A DNA stretch of 64,000 nt from Rhodocyclaceae bacterium (GTDB taxonomy: Bacteria; Pseudomonadota; Gammaproteobacteria; Burkholderiales; Rhodocyclaceae): contig JAGRFY010000025.1 in the NCBI GenBank assembly GCA_020445765.1, positions 1 through 64,000 of the forward strand, read 5' to 3'. Positions 44,873-54,094 of this stretch are shown here, piece by piece. A model generated the notes under the pieces. The model was not told the DNA's origin and searched no databases. It was given only the letters and a program-made list of their open reading frames with translations. The position numbers and the translations under genes were made by a program. Each line of letters opens with the position of its first letter. Within the stretch, counting starts at the first letter, position 1.

Positions 44873-45268
44873 ATGGCAGCAGGAACGTTCGAAGTGCAGT
44901 TCGGCGAGTTCCTCGCCGAGGAACTTCCCTACGCGGAGGCGCTGGCGCATCTCACGCGCAGCATCGCGGCGATCGTTCGCGAAGATCGCGGGGTGACGGC
45001 GTACTACATCGGCAAGGGCAGCGGCACCAACCCGATCCAGGCGATCGAGAAGCGCTACGACCTGAAGAAGCGGATGGCCGAGTTCACCGAGGACTGGGCA
45101 CTGTATTCATCGCCGTGCGCGCGCACGATCAAGGGCCTCGAAGCGGAACTGAACGACTATTTCATGAAGCGGGACCCGAAACGATGCACCAACGAGGGCA
45201 AGGGCTCTGCCGGTGCGCCGAGTGCCCAGCCCAGGCACTACATCTACCTCGCCCTGCGGCGGCACTGA
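44873..45268 (+). CDS. Small protein with GIY-YIG-like features
   Basis: A 131-residue protein, not firmly recognised. It contains VTAYYIGKGSGTNPIQAIEK followed by RYDLKKR, and later IKGLEAELNDYFMKRDPKRC with a following TNEG. The order Tyr-Ile-Gly, Arg, Glu, Asn resembles the GIY-YIG nuclease core, although the first GIY strand is degenerate (TAY). It is free-standing, divergent from bioA and 91 bp before yaaA. A structure comparison would decide; it could equally be an unrelated alpha/beta protein. Confidence 0.5.
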   Translation: MAAGTFEVQFGEFLAEELPYAEALAHLTRSIAAIVREDRGVTAYYIGKGSGTNPIQAIEKRYDLKKRMAEFTEDWALYSSPCARTIKGLEAELNDYFMKRDPKRCTNEGKGSAGAPSAQPRHYIYLALRRH

Positions 45269-45359
45269 GTGGCACCCGGCGGTCGCCGACCGAAGCGCTT
45301 TGCTACCATCCGGGCCGAACCCTGCAAGCCGCCGCCGACCCACTGGAGCCGTGCCACCG

Positions 45360-46136
45360 ATGTTGATCGTCCTGTCGCCCGCCAAGGCCCTTGATTTCGA
45401 GACCCCGGCCCATGTCGATCGCCGCAGCCAGCCGGCGCTGCTCGACGAGGCCGAAACGCTGGTCGGCGTGATGCGCGACAAGAGCCCGCAGCAAATCGCC
45501 GGTCTGATGAAGTTGTCGGATCAGCTCGCCAGCCTCAATGCTGCCCGCTACCAGACCTGGAAAAGGCCATTTACGCGGCGCAACGCAAAGCAGGCGGTGC
45601 TGGCCTTCGATGGCGACGTCTATGGTGGCCTCGACGCGCGCACGCTCGACGACGACGACCTGGCATGGGCACAGCAGCACCTGCGCATCCTGTCGGGTCT
45701 GTACGGCGTGCTGCGACCGCTCGACCTGATGCAGCCCTACCGGCTCGAGATGGGCACGCGGCTGGAGAATCCGCGCGGCGCCAATCTGTACCGCTTCTGG
45801 GGGCGCATCATTGCCGACGAGCTTGGCAAGGTGCTGAAGCGCCAGCGCGGCGAACGGGTGCTGGTCAATCTGGCATCCGAGGAATACTTCAAGTCGGTCG
45901 ATCGTCGCGCGCTCGGCACCCGCGTCGTGACGCCGGTGTTCGAAGACTGGAAGGCCGGTGGCTACCGGGTGATCAGCTTCTTCGCCAAGCGGGCGCGCGG
46001 TCTGATGAGTCGCTATGCGATCGAGCATCGGCTCGTCGATGTCGAGGCGCTCAGGCAATTCACCGGCGAAGGCTATGGCTTTGCCGCCGAGGCATCGGAC
46101 GGGGACCGCTGGGTATTCCGTCGCCGTCTCGGCTGA
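45360..46136 (+). CDS. yaaA: Peroxide stress resistance protein YaaA
   Basis: A 258-residue protein matching YaaA (DUF328): LIVLSPAKALDFETP at the start, LMKLSDQLASLNAARYQTW, AFDGDVYGGLDARTLDDDDL, LSGLYGVLRPLDLMQPYRLE, NLASEEYFKSVD and VISFFAKRARGLMSRYAIEH. YaaA lowers free iron and DNA damage during peroxide stress and binds DNA. The start was chosen at the family N-terminus. Confidence 0.94.
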   Translation: MLIVLSPAKALDFETPAHVDRRSQPALLDEAETLVGVMRDKSPQQIAGLMKLSDQLASLNAARYQTWKRPFTRRNAKQAVLAFDGDVYGGLDARTLDDDDLAWAQQHLRILSGLYGVLRPLDLMQPYRLEMGTRLENPRGANLYRFWGRIIADELGKVLKRQRGERVLVNLASEEYFKSVDRRALGTRVVTPVFEDWKAGGYRVISFFAKRARGLMSRYAIEHRLVDVEALRQFTGEGYGFAAEASDGDRWVFRRRLG

Positions 46137-46160
46137 ACGCAGCGTCAGCGCGGAGGAGAC

Positions 46161-47285
46161 ATGCGCATCAGCTCGAATTTCGATTCCGGTTCGGTCGAAG
46201 TGGTGGACGCGTCCGACCCGTCCCACATCCGTCTGCGGCTTCGGCACGACAATGCCGCGGAATTCTGCCAGTGGTTCCATTTCCGCGTGCTCGGGGTTGC
46301 CGGCACGCCACTGACGATGACCTTCGAGAACGCCGCCGACGCGGTGTTCGCGGACGGCTGGCCGGACTACCGGGCGCTGGCGAGCTACGACCATCGCAAC
46401 TGGTTCCGCGTTGCGACGACCTCCTACGAGGACGGGTGCCTGGTGATTCGCCATACGCCCGAGCGCGACAACGTCTATTACGCCTATTTCGAACCCTATT
46501 CGTTCGAGCGGCACATGGAGCTGCTGGGCATGGCGGAGTCTTCGCCTTGGGCTCAGGTCGTCAATCTCGGTGCCAGCGTCGAGGACCGCGACATCGACCT
46601 GATCGTGGTCGGGCGGCCGCGGCCGGATCGCAAGCCGGTGTGGATCACGGCGCGGCAACACCCTGGCGAGACCATGTCGGAATGGTTCGTCGAAGGCCTG
46701 CTCGAGCGCCTGCTGGACACTGCCGATCCGGTCGCCCGGCGGGTGCGCGAACTGGCGTGTCTGTACATCGTGCCCAACATGAACCCGGATGGCGCGGTGC
46801 GCGGCAACCTGCGCAGCAATGCACTCGGTGTCAATCTCAACCGCGAATGGCGAGATCCCAGCCTCGAGCGCAGCCCCGAAGTGTTGCTGGTGCGCGACCG
46901 GATGGAACGCACCGGCGTGTCCCTGTATCTCGACATCCATGGCGACGAGTCGCTGAACTACGTGTTCTTCTCGACCGCCGACGAGGTGCCGGGATTCACC
47001 GCCGAAGTGGCCGCACAGCAGGCCCGGTTCTCGGCCGCCTTTCGCGCCGCAAGCCCCGATTTCCAGAGCGAGCATGGCTATGTCAGCGGACGCTTCGGCG
47101 ACGAATTGCTGACGCTGGCGTCGAAGTGGGTGGCATGGCACCACAAGTGCCTGTCGCTGACCCTGGAAATGCCGTTCAAGGACAACGCCAACCTGCCGGA
47201 CGGGCTGACCGGCTGGAGTGCGGCGCGCAGCAAGCGGCTGGGTGCGGCGATCCTGTTGCCGCTGCTGGACTTCCTGCAGCAGTGA
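46161..47285 (+). CDS. M14-family metallocarboxypeptidase (cytosolic type)
   Basis: A 374-residue protein with an N-terminal beta domain typical of cytosolic carboxypeptidases (WFHFRVLGVAG, YYAYFEPYSFERHMEL) and an M14 peptidase domain: zinc motif ARQHPGETMSEWFVEGLLE, substrate residues NMNPDGAVRGNLRSNALGVN, third ligand DIHGDE and catalytic Glu in TLEMPFKDN. GGAGGAG precedes the ATG. Likely removes C-terminal residues from peptides; the target is unknown. 24 bp after yaaA. Confidence 0.88.
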   Translation: MRISSNFDSGSVEVVDASDPSHIRLRLRHDNAAEFCQWFHFRVLGVAGTPLTMTFENAADAVFADGWPDYRALASYDHRNWFRVATTSYEDGCLVIRHTPERDNVYYAYFEPYSFERHMELLGMAESSPWAQVVNLGASVEDRDIDLIVVGRPRPDRKPVWITARQHPGETMSEWFVEGLLERLLDTADPVARRVRELACLYIVPNMNPDGAVRGNLRSNALGVNLNREWRDPSLERSPEVLLVRDRMERTGVSLYLDIHGDESLNYVFFSTADEVPGFTAEVAAQQARFSAAFRAASPDFQSEHGYVSGRFGDELLTLASKWVAWHHKCLSLTLEMPFKDNANLPDGLTGWSAARSKRLGAAILLPLLDFLQQ

Positions 47286-47548
47286 GGCGCTGCTGTCGTG
47301 CACCATGTGTCATCCGGCACGGTGCCGGGGGTGGGTGCGGCAGTAGGATTTGCGGGCACTGGGCTGTCGGGTTCGATGTGATGCCGCCGGCCATCCGTGG
47401 GGTGCGAAGCCGGCCGGCCGCCCTTCGGGTCAGATGGTCGACGGTCCGCACACGGCCCGCCCCGGTTGCACCAGCGCCCGCCGGCCCTTGCGCTGCGCGC
47501 GCGATTGGGTGAGGCTCGAGTCTTCGACCGGACCACCTCCCGACGACC

Positions 47549-48424
47549 ATGCCGAGGCTCCAATCCCGCTGTGAACGGCTGCCGGTACGCGGCCTTGCCT
47601 ACAACGTCCGTCATTGGGGACCCGCCGACGCACCGGTGGTGTTCCTGCTGCATGGCTGGATGGACACGTCGGCGACCTTCCAGTTCGTGGTCGATGCGCT
47701 GGTCGGTCGATGGCATCTGATCGCGCCCGACTGGCGGGGCTATGGCGACAGCGACTGGCTCGACCAGGCCTACTGGTTTCCGGATTTCCATGCCGATCTG
47801 GACGCCCTGCTGGCCCATTACTCGCCGCAACGGCCGGCCCAGATCGTCGGCCACAGCATGGGGGCGAGCATCGCCGGTAGCTACGCCGGCGTTCGCCCGG
47901 ACCGGGTGACGCGTCTGGTGATGATGGATTTTCTTGGTCTCGCGCCGAGCGTCGCCGACGAAGCACCGGACCGGCTCGGCCAGTGGCTGCAGGACCTCGG
48001 CGGTCGACCGGCGCTCAGGCGCTACCCCGACCAGGCCGCCCTCGCGCGCCGGCTGTGCCACGCCAATGCCCGGTTGTCGCCCGAGCGCGCCGACTTCCTG
48101 TCGCGGACGGTCTCGCGCACGCTGGCCGACGGCAGCGTGACGATGGCATGCGATCCCTGGCATCGGGTGCCGGCGCCCTTGCGCTATCACACCGAGGATG
48201 TCCTGGCCTGCTGGCGCCGCATCCAGGCACCAGTGCTGCAATTGATCGCCGATCACGGTTATGTCATGGCGCGCTTCGGCGGTGAGTCCTCGGAACTGTC
48301 GCGCCGGCTGGCCTGCTTCGCCGATCACCGCAGCGTGACGGTGACCGATTGCGGCCACAACCTGCAGCACGACCAGCCGGAGCAGGTCGCCGCGGCGATC
48401 GAATCATTTCTGCTGGCGCACTGA
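47549..48424 (+). CDS. Alpha/beta hydrolase
   Basis: A 291-residue hydrolase-fold protein: oxyanion loop FLLHGWMDTSATFQFVVDAL, nucleophile Ser in IVGHSMGASIAGSYAG, acid in IADHGYVMARFGG and His in TDCGHNLQHDQPEQ. The substrate cannot be told. 263 bp of gene-free, GC-rich DNA separate it from the carboxypeptidase gene. Confidence 0.85.
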   Translation: MPRLQSRCERLPVRGLAYNVRHWGPADAPVVFLLHGWMDTSATFQFVVDALVGRWHLIAPDWRGYGDSDWLDQAYWFPDFHADLDALLAHYSPQRPAQIVGHSMGASIAGSYAGVRPDRVTRLVMMDFLGLAPSVADEAPDRLGQWLQDLGGRPALRRYPDQAALARRLCHANARLSPERADFLSRTVSRTLADGSVTMACDPWHRVPAPLRYHTEDVLACWRRIQAPVLQLIADHGYVMARFGGESSELSRRLACFADHRSVTVTDCGHNLQHDQPEQVAAAIESFLLAH

Positions 48425-48436
48425 CTCGGAAGCGGA

Positions 48437-48991
48437 TCAGCGCTTGGCGTCGGCGGCCGGCCGCGCGGCATTGGCGTCGTCGCTGACCGGCTCGACCTGA
48501 ACGGACGTCGGTGGCGTTGCCGTCAGTGGCAGGCAGCCGGTGCAGTCGAGCCGCACCCGCGCCGACACACCACCGACCAGCAGCCATTCGGCGACATAGG
48601 CGGCCGCGCCGTCGGAGAATTCGCCGCGGATCCGCACCCCGTTTGCGTCATCGGAGATCAGCGTGAACTGCAGCGCATCGCGATCGATCGGCGACCAGGG
48701 ATTGAACATGCCTCGGTGATCGAGTGCGACGACGATGTTGTCGACCACGGCAACCAACTGCTTGAAGCCCATTTCCGGCATCGTGCCCGCGGTGCCGAAT
48801 ACCGGGTAACCGTCCACCAGGCACAGCCGCTCATCGGTGCAGTAGTACAGGGCGTGTTCGCTGGCGACGAAGTGGTGCAGTTCCGCGACGACCCGGATGC
48901 GGTCGCCGAGGGCGATGGCCTGGCGTGGGTCGAGCGCGTGGGCAGGCGGACCCAGGAGCAACAGAGCGACGGCGCTTGCCAGCAGCTTCAA
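48437..48991 (-). CDS. Secreted hypothetical protein
   Basis: A 184-residue protein with a signal peptide (LLASAVALLLLGPPAHA) and no family I recognise. The mature part has two Cys pairs (YYCTDERLCLVDG; LDCTGCLP) and beta-rich segments such as FKQLVAVVDNIVVALDHRGM, ending in an Ala/Asp-rich tail. It is tail to tail with the hydrolase gene (12-bp gap). Confidence 0.7.
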   Translation of the reverse strand: MKLLASAVALLLLGPPAHALDPRQAIALGDRIRVVAELHHFVASEHALYYCTDERLCLVDGYPVFGTAGTMPEMGFKQLVAVVDNIVVALDHRGMFNPWSPIDRDALQFTLISDDANGVRIRGEFSDGAAAYVAEWLLVGGVSARVRLDCTGCLPLTATPPTSVQVEPVSDDANAARPAADAKR

Positions 48992-49053
48992 TCGCGATCC
49001 TCAGGCGGGCATATCGTGACCATTGTGGCACAGACTGCGCGCCCTGCCGGAAG

Positions 49054-49593
49054 TTACTCCAGCGCGAGCAGCGTGCGCGCCGCGCTGAAGCGCTTGGCGA
49101 AGTAGCGGTTGTCCATGCGTTCGATACGAACCCGGCCACGGCGGCTCGGAGCGTGGATGAAGCGCTGGTCGCCGACATAGATACCCATGTGCGAAAACGG
49201 CTTGCCGTTGGTGTTGAAGAACACCAGGTCGCCGGCCTCGAGCGCGCGGCGCGGGATCGGCCGGGTGATCGAGGCGATGCGCGCGGCGTTGTGAGGCAGT
49301 TGCTGGCCGCTGATGATCTCGACCAGATAGCTCACCATGCCGCTGCAATCGACGCCGGCGTCCGGATTGCGCCCGCCGAAACGGTAGCCGGTTCCGAGCA
49401 GGTTGTAGGCCGAGATCACCAGTTGCTCGCGGTCGGTCGGGTGGCTCAGCGAAAAATAGGCGCGGCCGTCACGGATGTCGGGCCGGCGCGGGATCGTGCG
49501 TTGCGGTCCGTCGGCCGGGGGCTGCGGTGGTGTGCTGGCGCAGGCGGCGAGGGTGGCGACCGCCGCGGCGACGAAAAGCTGTTTGATGATCAC
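49054..49593 (-). CDS. NlpC/P60 family cell-wall endopeptidase lipoprotein
   Basis: A 179-residue protein with a lipoprotein signal (AAVATLAACAST) and an NlpC/P60 domain: catalytic Cys in AGVDCSGMVSYLV, His in FSHMGIYVGDQ and the third polar residue at RFIHAPS. It probably cleaves peptidoglycan stem peptides at the outer membrane. The start is GTG with AGGAGG upstream. Confidence 0.9.
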   Translation of the reverse strand: MIIKQLFVAAAVATLAACASTPPQPPADGPQRTIPRRPDIRDGRAYFSLSHPTDREQLVISAYNLLGTGYRFGGRNPDAGVDCSGMVSYLVEIISGQQLPHNAARIASITRPIPRRALEAGDLVFFNTNGKPFSHMGIYVGDQRFIHAPSRRGRVRIERMDNRYFAKRFSAARTLLALE

Positions 49594-49732
49594 TGGACGA
49601 CCCTCCTGGCGCTGGCCGGCATGCCGCTCCCGGCGTGTTGCAGTCCGCCCCGTCCTGCGGCTGCAAGGCCTTGCGTGGGCAATGTTCGGTTCGCCGGCTC
49701 GGCTTGTTCCACGAGCGGCCGGGTGCGCATGT

Positions 49733-50170
49733 TCATGTCTCCAGCCGGAACGTGACCGGTCCGTGATTGGTCAAGGTGACGAACATCTCGGCGCCGAATC
49801 GGCCGCAGGCCACCGGTGCGTGCTCGGCATCGGCGAATTCCGCCAGATCGGAAAACAGGGCCTCGGCACGGGCCGGCTCGGCGGCACTCGAAAAGCCGGG
49901 GCGGGTGCCCTTGCGCGTATCCGCGGCCAGCGTGAACTGGGGCACCAGCAGCAGGCCGCCGGCGACATCGCGCAGCGAGCGGTTCATTCGCCCGGCCTCG
50001 TCGGCGAAGATGCGATAGCCGAGCAGCCGCTCGACCATCCGTCGTGCGTTGGCGTCGGCGTCTTCGCGTTCGATGCCGATCAGTGCCAGCATGCCGGCAC
50101 CAATTGCGCCGACGATTTCGTCATCGACGACGACGCGGGCTTCGGTGACGCGCTGGATCAACGCGATCAT
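49733..50170 (-). CDS. dtd: D-aminoacyl-tRNA deacylase
   Basis: A 145-residue protein matching Dtd: IALIQRVTEARVVVDDEIVG start, GMLALIGIEREDAD, MNRSLRDVAGGLLLVPQFTL with the Gln-Phe-Thr-Leu box, GTRPGFSSAAEPARAE and NHGPVTFRLET at the end with the Gly-Pro motif. It hydrolyses D-amino acids (and mischarged Gly) from tRNA. Confidence 0.95.
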   Translation of the reverse strand: MIALIQRVTEARVVVDDEIVGAIGAGMLALIGIEREDADANARRMVERLLGYRIFADEAGRMNRSLRDVAGGLLLVPQFTLAADTRKGTRPGFSSAAEPARAEALFSDLAEFADAEHAPVACGRFGAEMFVTLTNHGPVTFRLET

Positions 50171-50236
50171 CGTGTGCGTGGGCTAGGGACAGGGCGGGGT
50201 AGCCGGATCATGGCGGCCAAGCTTATTCGAGCCGCA

Positions 50237-50947
50237 TCAATCGATCAATTCGACGCTGCCGCTGATGTTCACGGTGACGATGCCTTCGCCGGCCTGCAGC
50301 GGCATCGGCGCGGCATCGGCGCTCGCCATCGCGGCTCGAACCATTGGCATCGGCGGGCGCTGGCTGCCGGTATTCACGTGCAATTCGCGCAGGCGGTAGT
50401 TGCGCCCGAGGGTCGATGCCGCCAGCTTTGCCCGTGCCTCGAAGTTCTTCAATGCCTCGACCAGCGCGCGGTCTTCGGCCTCGCGACGGGTCGTCGGCGA
50501 CGGCGACAGGCCGATGTCGGCCACCGCCATGGTCTTCTGCAGCTGGCCGATCAGGTCCGACAGGGCGGCGAGATCGGTGGACTCGAGTTCGAGGGTCGCC
50601 CGCATCCGCCAGCCTTCGATTTCCGCCCGTCCGGACCCCAGCCGGCCACTGCCATAGATCGGATTGCTTTGATGGCCGGCGCTGCGCACCTCGACCGCGG
50701 GGTAACGCTTCGCGCTTTCGAGTGCGTCCGCGATGGTCCGGTTGATCTCGGCGGCGAGCGCCGCCGGCGAAGGGCCGCTGGCTTCGACGTAGGCGTGCGC
50801 GACGGCCAGGTCGTTGGCAGCGCCGACGCTGGCTTCGGCAGAGAGTTCGACGGTCGGTGGCCCGGACGGCAGCGGTTCGGCCCGGAGAACTCCGGCGGCA
50901 AGGCTCATGGTCAGCGCGAGCGCGGTCACGGTCGATCTGCGTATCAT
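50237..50947 (-). CDS. SIMPL domain periplasmic protein
   Basis: A 236-residue protein with a signal peptide (TALALTMSLAAGVLRA) and a SIMPL (DUF541) domain: VELSAEASVGAANDLAVAHA, AYVEASGPSPAALAAEINRT, IEGWRMRATLELESTDLAAL and the C-terminal VTVNISGSVELI strand. Function of the family is poorly known, with links to oxidative stress in E. coli YggE. Divergent from the DMT transporter gene, 96 bp apart. Confidence 0.85.
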   Translation of the reverse strand: MIRRSTVTALALTMSLAAGVLRAEPLPSGPPTVELSAEASVGAANDLAVAHAYVEASGPSPAALAAEINRTIADALESAKRYPAVEVRSAGHQSNPIYGSGRLGSGRAEIEGWRMRATLELESTDLAALSDLIGQLQKTMAVADIGLSPSPTTRREAEDRALVEALKNFEARAKLAASTLGRNYRLRELHVNTGSQRPPMPMVRAAMASADAAPMPLQAGEGIVTVNISGSVELID

Positions 50948-51043
50948 TCTCCGCTCCTGTGCAAAGTTCGGTGGCCGAAGGGTAACGCTTCCTGCGCAGG
51001 CGTGGCGGCCGGAGCCGCCCGGTCGACCGCATTCGGAATCGAA

Positions 51044-51952
51044 ATGGATCGAGAGCGCCTGCGCGCCGCGCTGTACGTCGCAGTTTCGGCCAGCGCCTTC
51101 GGCGCGATGGCGATCTTCGCCCGCTTCGCCGCTGCCGACGGCGCCAGCGTTCTCGTCGTGTTGTTCCTGCGCTTCGCGCTGGCCGGTGCGTTGATGGCCG
51201 CGGTGATGCGAATCTCCGGCCAGCGCTGGCCGAGCGGCCGTGCGCTGGCGGTGCTGTCCGGCATGGGCGGGCTGGGATATGTCGGCCAGTCGCTGTGCTT
51301 CTTCACCGCGCTTGGTTACGCGTCGGCCGGCATGGTGGCACTGCTGCTGTACCTGCACCCGTTCATCGTGACCATCCTCGCGGCCCTGCTCTTCGGTCAT
51401 CGCCTCGGGCGGCTGCGCATCGCCTGCGTGCTGGCCGCCAGCGCCGGCACCGCACTGACGATCGGCGGCGACCTGCACAGCCAGCCGCTGGGACTGTTGC
51501 TCGGCGCCGGTGCGGCGCTGATCTACTCAGGCTACATCCTGGTCGGGGCGCGGGTGCTCGAGTCGCAGCCGCCGCTGGCCGCCGCCAGCGTCGTCATGCT
51601 GAGCGCCGCTGCGGTACTGGGCGTGCTGGTCGCGCTGATCCGACCGGCCTGGCCGGCAAGTGCCGCCGGCTGGTTGTGGATCGGACTGATCGCGCTGATA
51701 TCGACGGTGGTCGCGATGGTGCTGCTGTTCGCTGGCATGCGGCGGCTCGGGCCCGCGGATGCGGTGACCCTGTCGACGCTGGAGCCGGTGGTGACCTTCG
51801 CGCTGGCCGCGATCGTGCTCGACGAGCGGGTGAGTCCGCTGCAGGCCGTCGGCGGCACGATCGTGATCTGCGCAGTCGTCTGGCTTGCCCGTTACGGCGG
51901 TGCCGGCGCGCCTCAGCCGTCGATGCGTTCGAGTTCTCGCTCGAAGCGGTGA
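51044..51952 (+). CDS. DMT-superfamily (EamA) membrane transporter
   Basis: A 302-residue protein with ten predicted helices in two EamA repeats (first about 8-130, second about 145-285). The repeat ends show GYASAGMVALLLYLHPFIVT and GPADAVTLSTLEPVVTFALA, which is typical. It is a metabolite exporter of unknown substrate. The last 40 bp of the gene overlap, tail to tail, with the gamma carbonic anhydrase gene. Confidence 0.85.
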   Translation: MDRERLRAALYVAVSASAFGAMAIFARFAAADGASVLVVLFLRFALAGALMAAVMRISGQRWPSGRALAVLSGMGGLGYVGQSLCFFTALGYASAGMVALLLYLHPFIVTILAALLFGHRLGRLRIACVLAASAGTALTIGGDLHSQPLGLLLGAGAALIYSGYILVGARVLESQPPLAAASVVMLSAAAVLGVLVALIRPAWPASAAGWLWIGLIALISTVVAMVLLFAGMRRLGPADAVTLSTLEPVVTFALAAIVLDERVSPLQAVGGTIVICAVVWLARYGGAGAPQPSMRSSSRSKR

Positions 51953-52440
51953 GCGTTGGCGACGTAGCCGCTGGCGTTCTCCATCAGGCGCTGCAGGTCC
52001 TCGTCGGACAACTGGCGAATGATGCGCCCGGGCGATCCCACCACCAGCGAGCGGTCCGGCACGACCTTGCCTTCCGGAATCAGGGTGTTGGCGCCGACGA
52101 TGCAGTGCTTGCCAACCACGGCCTTGTTGAGCACCACCGCGTTGATGCCGATCAGCGTGCCTTCGCCGATCGTGCAGCCGTGCAGCATCACCATGTGACC
52201 GATCGTGACGTTGTCGCCGACGGTGATCGGCACGCCCTCGTCGGTGTGCAGCACCGACCCGTCCTGGATGTTGGTGTTGGCGCCGATGATGATCGGATCG
52301 TTGTCGCCGCGCAGCACCGCACTGAACCAGACGTTGGCGTTGTCGCCGAGCACCACCGATCCGACCACGGACGCACTGTCGGCGATCCAGCAACCCTTAC
52401 CGATCACGGGCGTGCGATCACCGAGCCTGTAGATCGCCAT
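51913..52440 (-). CDS. Gamma carbonic anhydrase-like hexapeptide-repeat protein
   Basis: A 175-residue left-handed beta-helix protein: VVGSVVLGDNANVWFSAVLR, GDNDPIIIGANTNIQDGSVL with HTDEG, VTIGHMVMLHGCTIGEGTLI. The three zinc histidines (HTDE, GHMV, LHGC) are present as in YrdA and Cam relatives. Catalytic activity in this subfamily varies. A C-terminal helix (NAHRFERELERI) is usual. Confidence 0.9.
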   Translation of the reverse strand: MAIYRLGDRTPVIGKGCWIADSASVVGSVVLGDNANVWFSAVLRGDNDPIIIGANTNIQDGSVLHTDEGVPITVGDNVTIGHMVMLHGCTIGEGTLIGINAVVLNKAVVGKHCIVGANTLIPEGKVVPDRSLVVGSPGRIIRQLSDEDLQRLMENASGYVANAHRFERELERIDG

Positions 52441-52593
52441 GACACATCCTCACGTTGGAAATCCGGTCCCGTCTTGGCGCGGGGCCGGCAATGATAACAG
52501 TGCACCCCGGCAGTGAAAATAGCTTCTCGGGGGCAATCACCTGATTCCAAGGTGCTTTCCCGATCGGGATGTCTGGCCCTGGACGGGCGCAGC

Positions 52594-53973
52594 TCAGAAC
52601 ACCTTGCCGGGATTGAGGATGCCGCGCGGATCGAGTGCGGCCTTCAGGCCGCGCATCGTCGCGATCTCGGCCGCCGAGCGCGAGTAGCTCAGGAAAGGTT
52701 TCTTGACGGTTCCGATGCCGTGTTCGGCCGAAACCGAGCCTTGGTAATCGCGCACGACCTCGTAGACCGCCTCCTCGACCGCCAGCTCGGTAGCCGCGGT
52801 GTCGTCGGGCAGCGCGAAGATGAAATGCAGGTTGCTGTCGCCGACATGACCGAAGAACATCGCCGCACGGCCCGGCCACAGCCGGCTCACGCGCTCGCGC
52901 AGGATCTCGACGACGGTGCCGATGTCACCGATCGGCACCGACACGTCGAAGGTCGCGCACGGTGCGAAGGCGGCGAGGATCGCCGCCACCTCGTCGCGCA
53001 GTGCCCAGAATCCGGTCACTTCCGTCTCTGAACGTGCGATCGCAGCATCCAGCACCCAGCCGGCGTCCATGGCTTCTTCGAGCACGCGTTCGAAGCGCGC
53101 CCCATCGCCTTCAGGGTCGGCGGCCAGCATGTCGGTGAGCACGTACAGCGGATAACCGTCCGGCAGCGGCGCGCGCGCGTTGCCGACTTCATGGGCGATG
53201 CCGTAGTAGTCCGCCCACATCAGCTCGAACGCACCGACGGCGCCCATCAGGCGGCGCTGCGCATGGCGCAGCAGGGCGATCGCCGAACGGTAATCGGGTA
53301 ACGCACACAGCGCCGTGCACGCCGTCGCGGGCAGCGGATGCAGCCTGAAGACAGCCCGCGTGATCACGCCGAGCGTGCCCTCGGAACCGATGAACAGCTG
53401 CTTGAGGTCGTAGGCGGCGTTATTCTTCTGCATCTTGTTCATCATCGACAGCACGGTGCCGTCGGCCAGCACCGCTTCGAGGCCGAGCACGTGTTCGCGG
53501 GCCATGCCGTAGCGAATCACCCGGTTGCCACCGGCGTTGGTGGCGAGACCGCCGCCAACCGTGGCGGTGCCGCGCGCGCCCCAGTCGAGCGCGAACAGGA
53601 AATCGCGCTCGCGGGCCGCTTCCTGCAGGATCTGGATCGGGGTGCCGGCGGCCGCGGTGATCGTCGCCGCGGCCTCGTCGATCTCCTCGATGCCGCGCAT
53701 GCGCTCGAGACTCATCGCGATCTGGTCCTCAGTGGCAATTGCGGCGCCGGCAATGCCGGTCATGCCACCCTGGGCGACGACGCCGACGCCGGCCTGGTTG
53801 CACAGCGACAGGATGGTGGACACTTCCGCCGTCGAGCGCGGCCGCACCAGGGCCATCGGCGTGTGCGGCGGTGCGCTGCTCCAGTCGCGCAGATAGCGTT
53901 CCTCGATGTCGCCGGCATCGATCACCTGGTCGTCTCCCAGGGCATCCCGCAGCTGTTCGACAATGTCGTCCAT
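52594..53973 (-). CDS. FAD-binding oxidoreductase, D-lactate/D-2-hydroxyacid dehydrogenase type
   Basis: A 459-residue flavoprotein of the GlcD/D-2-hydroxyglutarate dehydrogenase family: FAD_binding_4 domain at about 35-215 (VVAQGGMTGIAGAAIATEDQ, WGARGTATVGGGLATNAGGN) and C-terminal FAD-oxidase domain with FGHVGDSNLHF and SAEHGIGTVKKPFL carrying metal and substrate ligands. It should oxidise a D-2-hydroxy acid; which one cannot be read. The ATG at 53973 is preferred over one eleven codons upstream. Confidence 0.88.
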   Translation of the reverse strand: MDDIVEQLRDALGDDQVIDAGDIEERYLRDWSSAPPHTPMALVRPRSTAEVSTILSLCNQAGVGVVAQGGMTGIAGAAIATEDQIAMSLERMRGIEEIDEAAATITAAAGTPIQILQEAARERDFLFALDWGARGTATVGGGLATNAGGNRVIRYGMAREHVLGLEAVLADGTVLSMMNKMQKNNAAYDLKQLFIGSEGTLGVITRAVFRLHPLPATACTALCALPDYRSAIALLRHAQRRLMGAVGAFELMWADYYGIAHEVGNARAPLPDGYPLYVLTDMLAADPEGDGARFERVLEEAMDAGWVLDAAIARSETEVTGFWALRDEVAAILAAFAPCATFDVSVPIGDIGTVVEILRERVSRLWPGRAAMFFGHVGDSNLHFIFALPDDTAATELAVEEAVYEVVRDYQGSVSAEHGIGTVKKPFLSYSRSAAEIATMRGLKAALDPRGILNPGKVF

Positions 53974-54094
53974 GGCCGCTCCGAAACCTGATACAGCGGG
54001 CATCATAGCGGGATCGCGGTTGGCGGGGAATCGTACCTGGGCCGGGGCGGGAAGGTGTTAGCATCCTCGCCCGGCCATCCACGGGGCGAGACCC

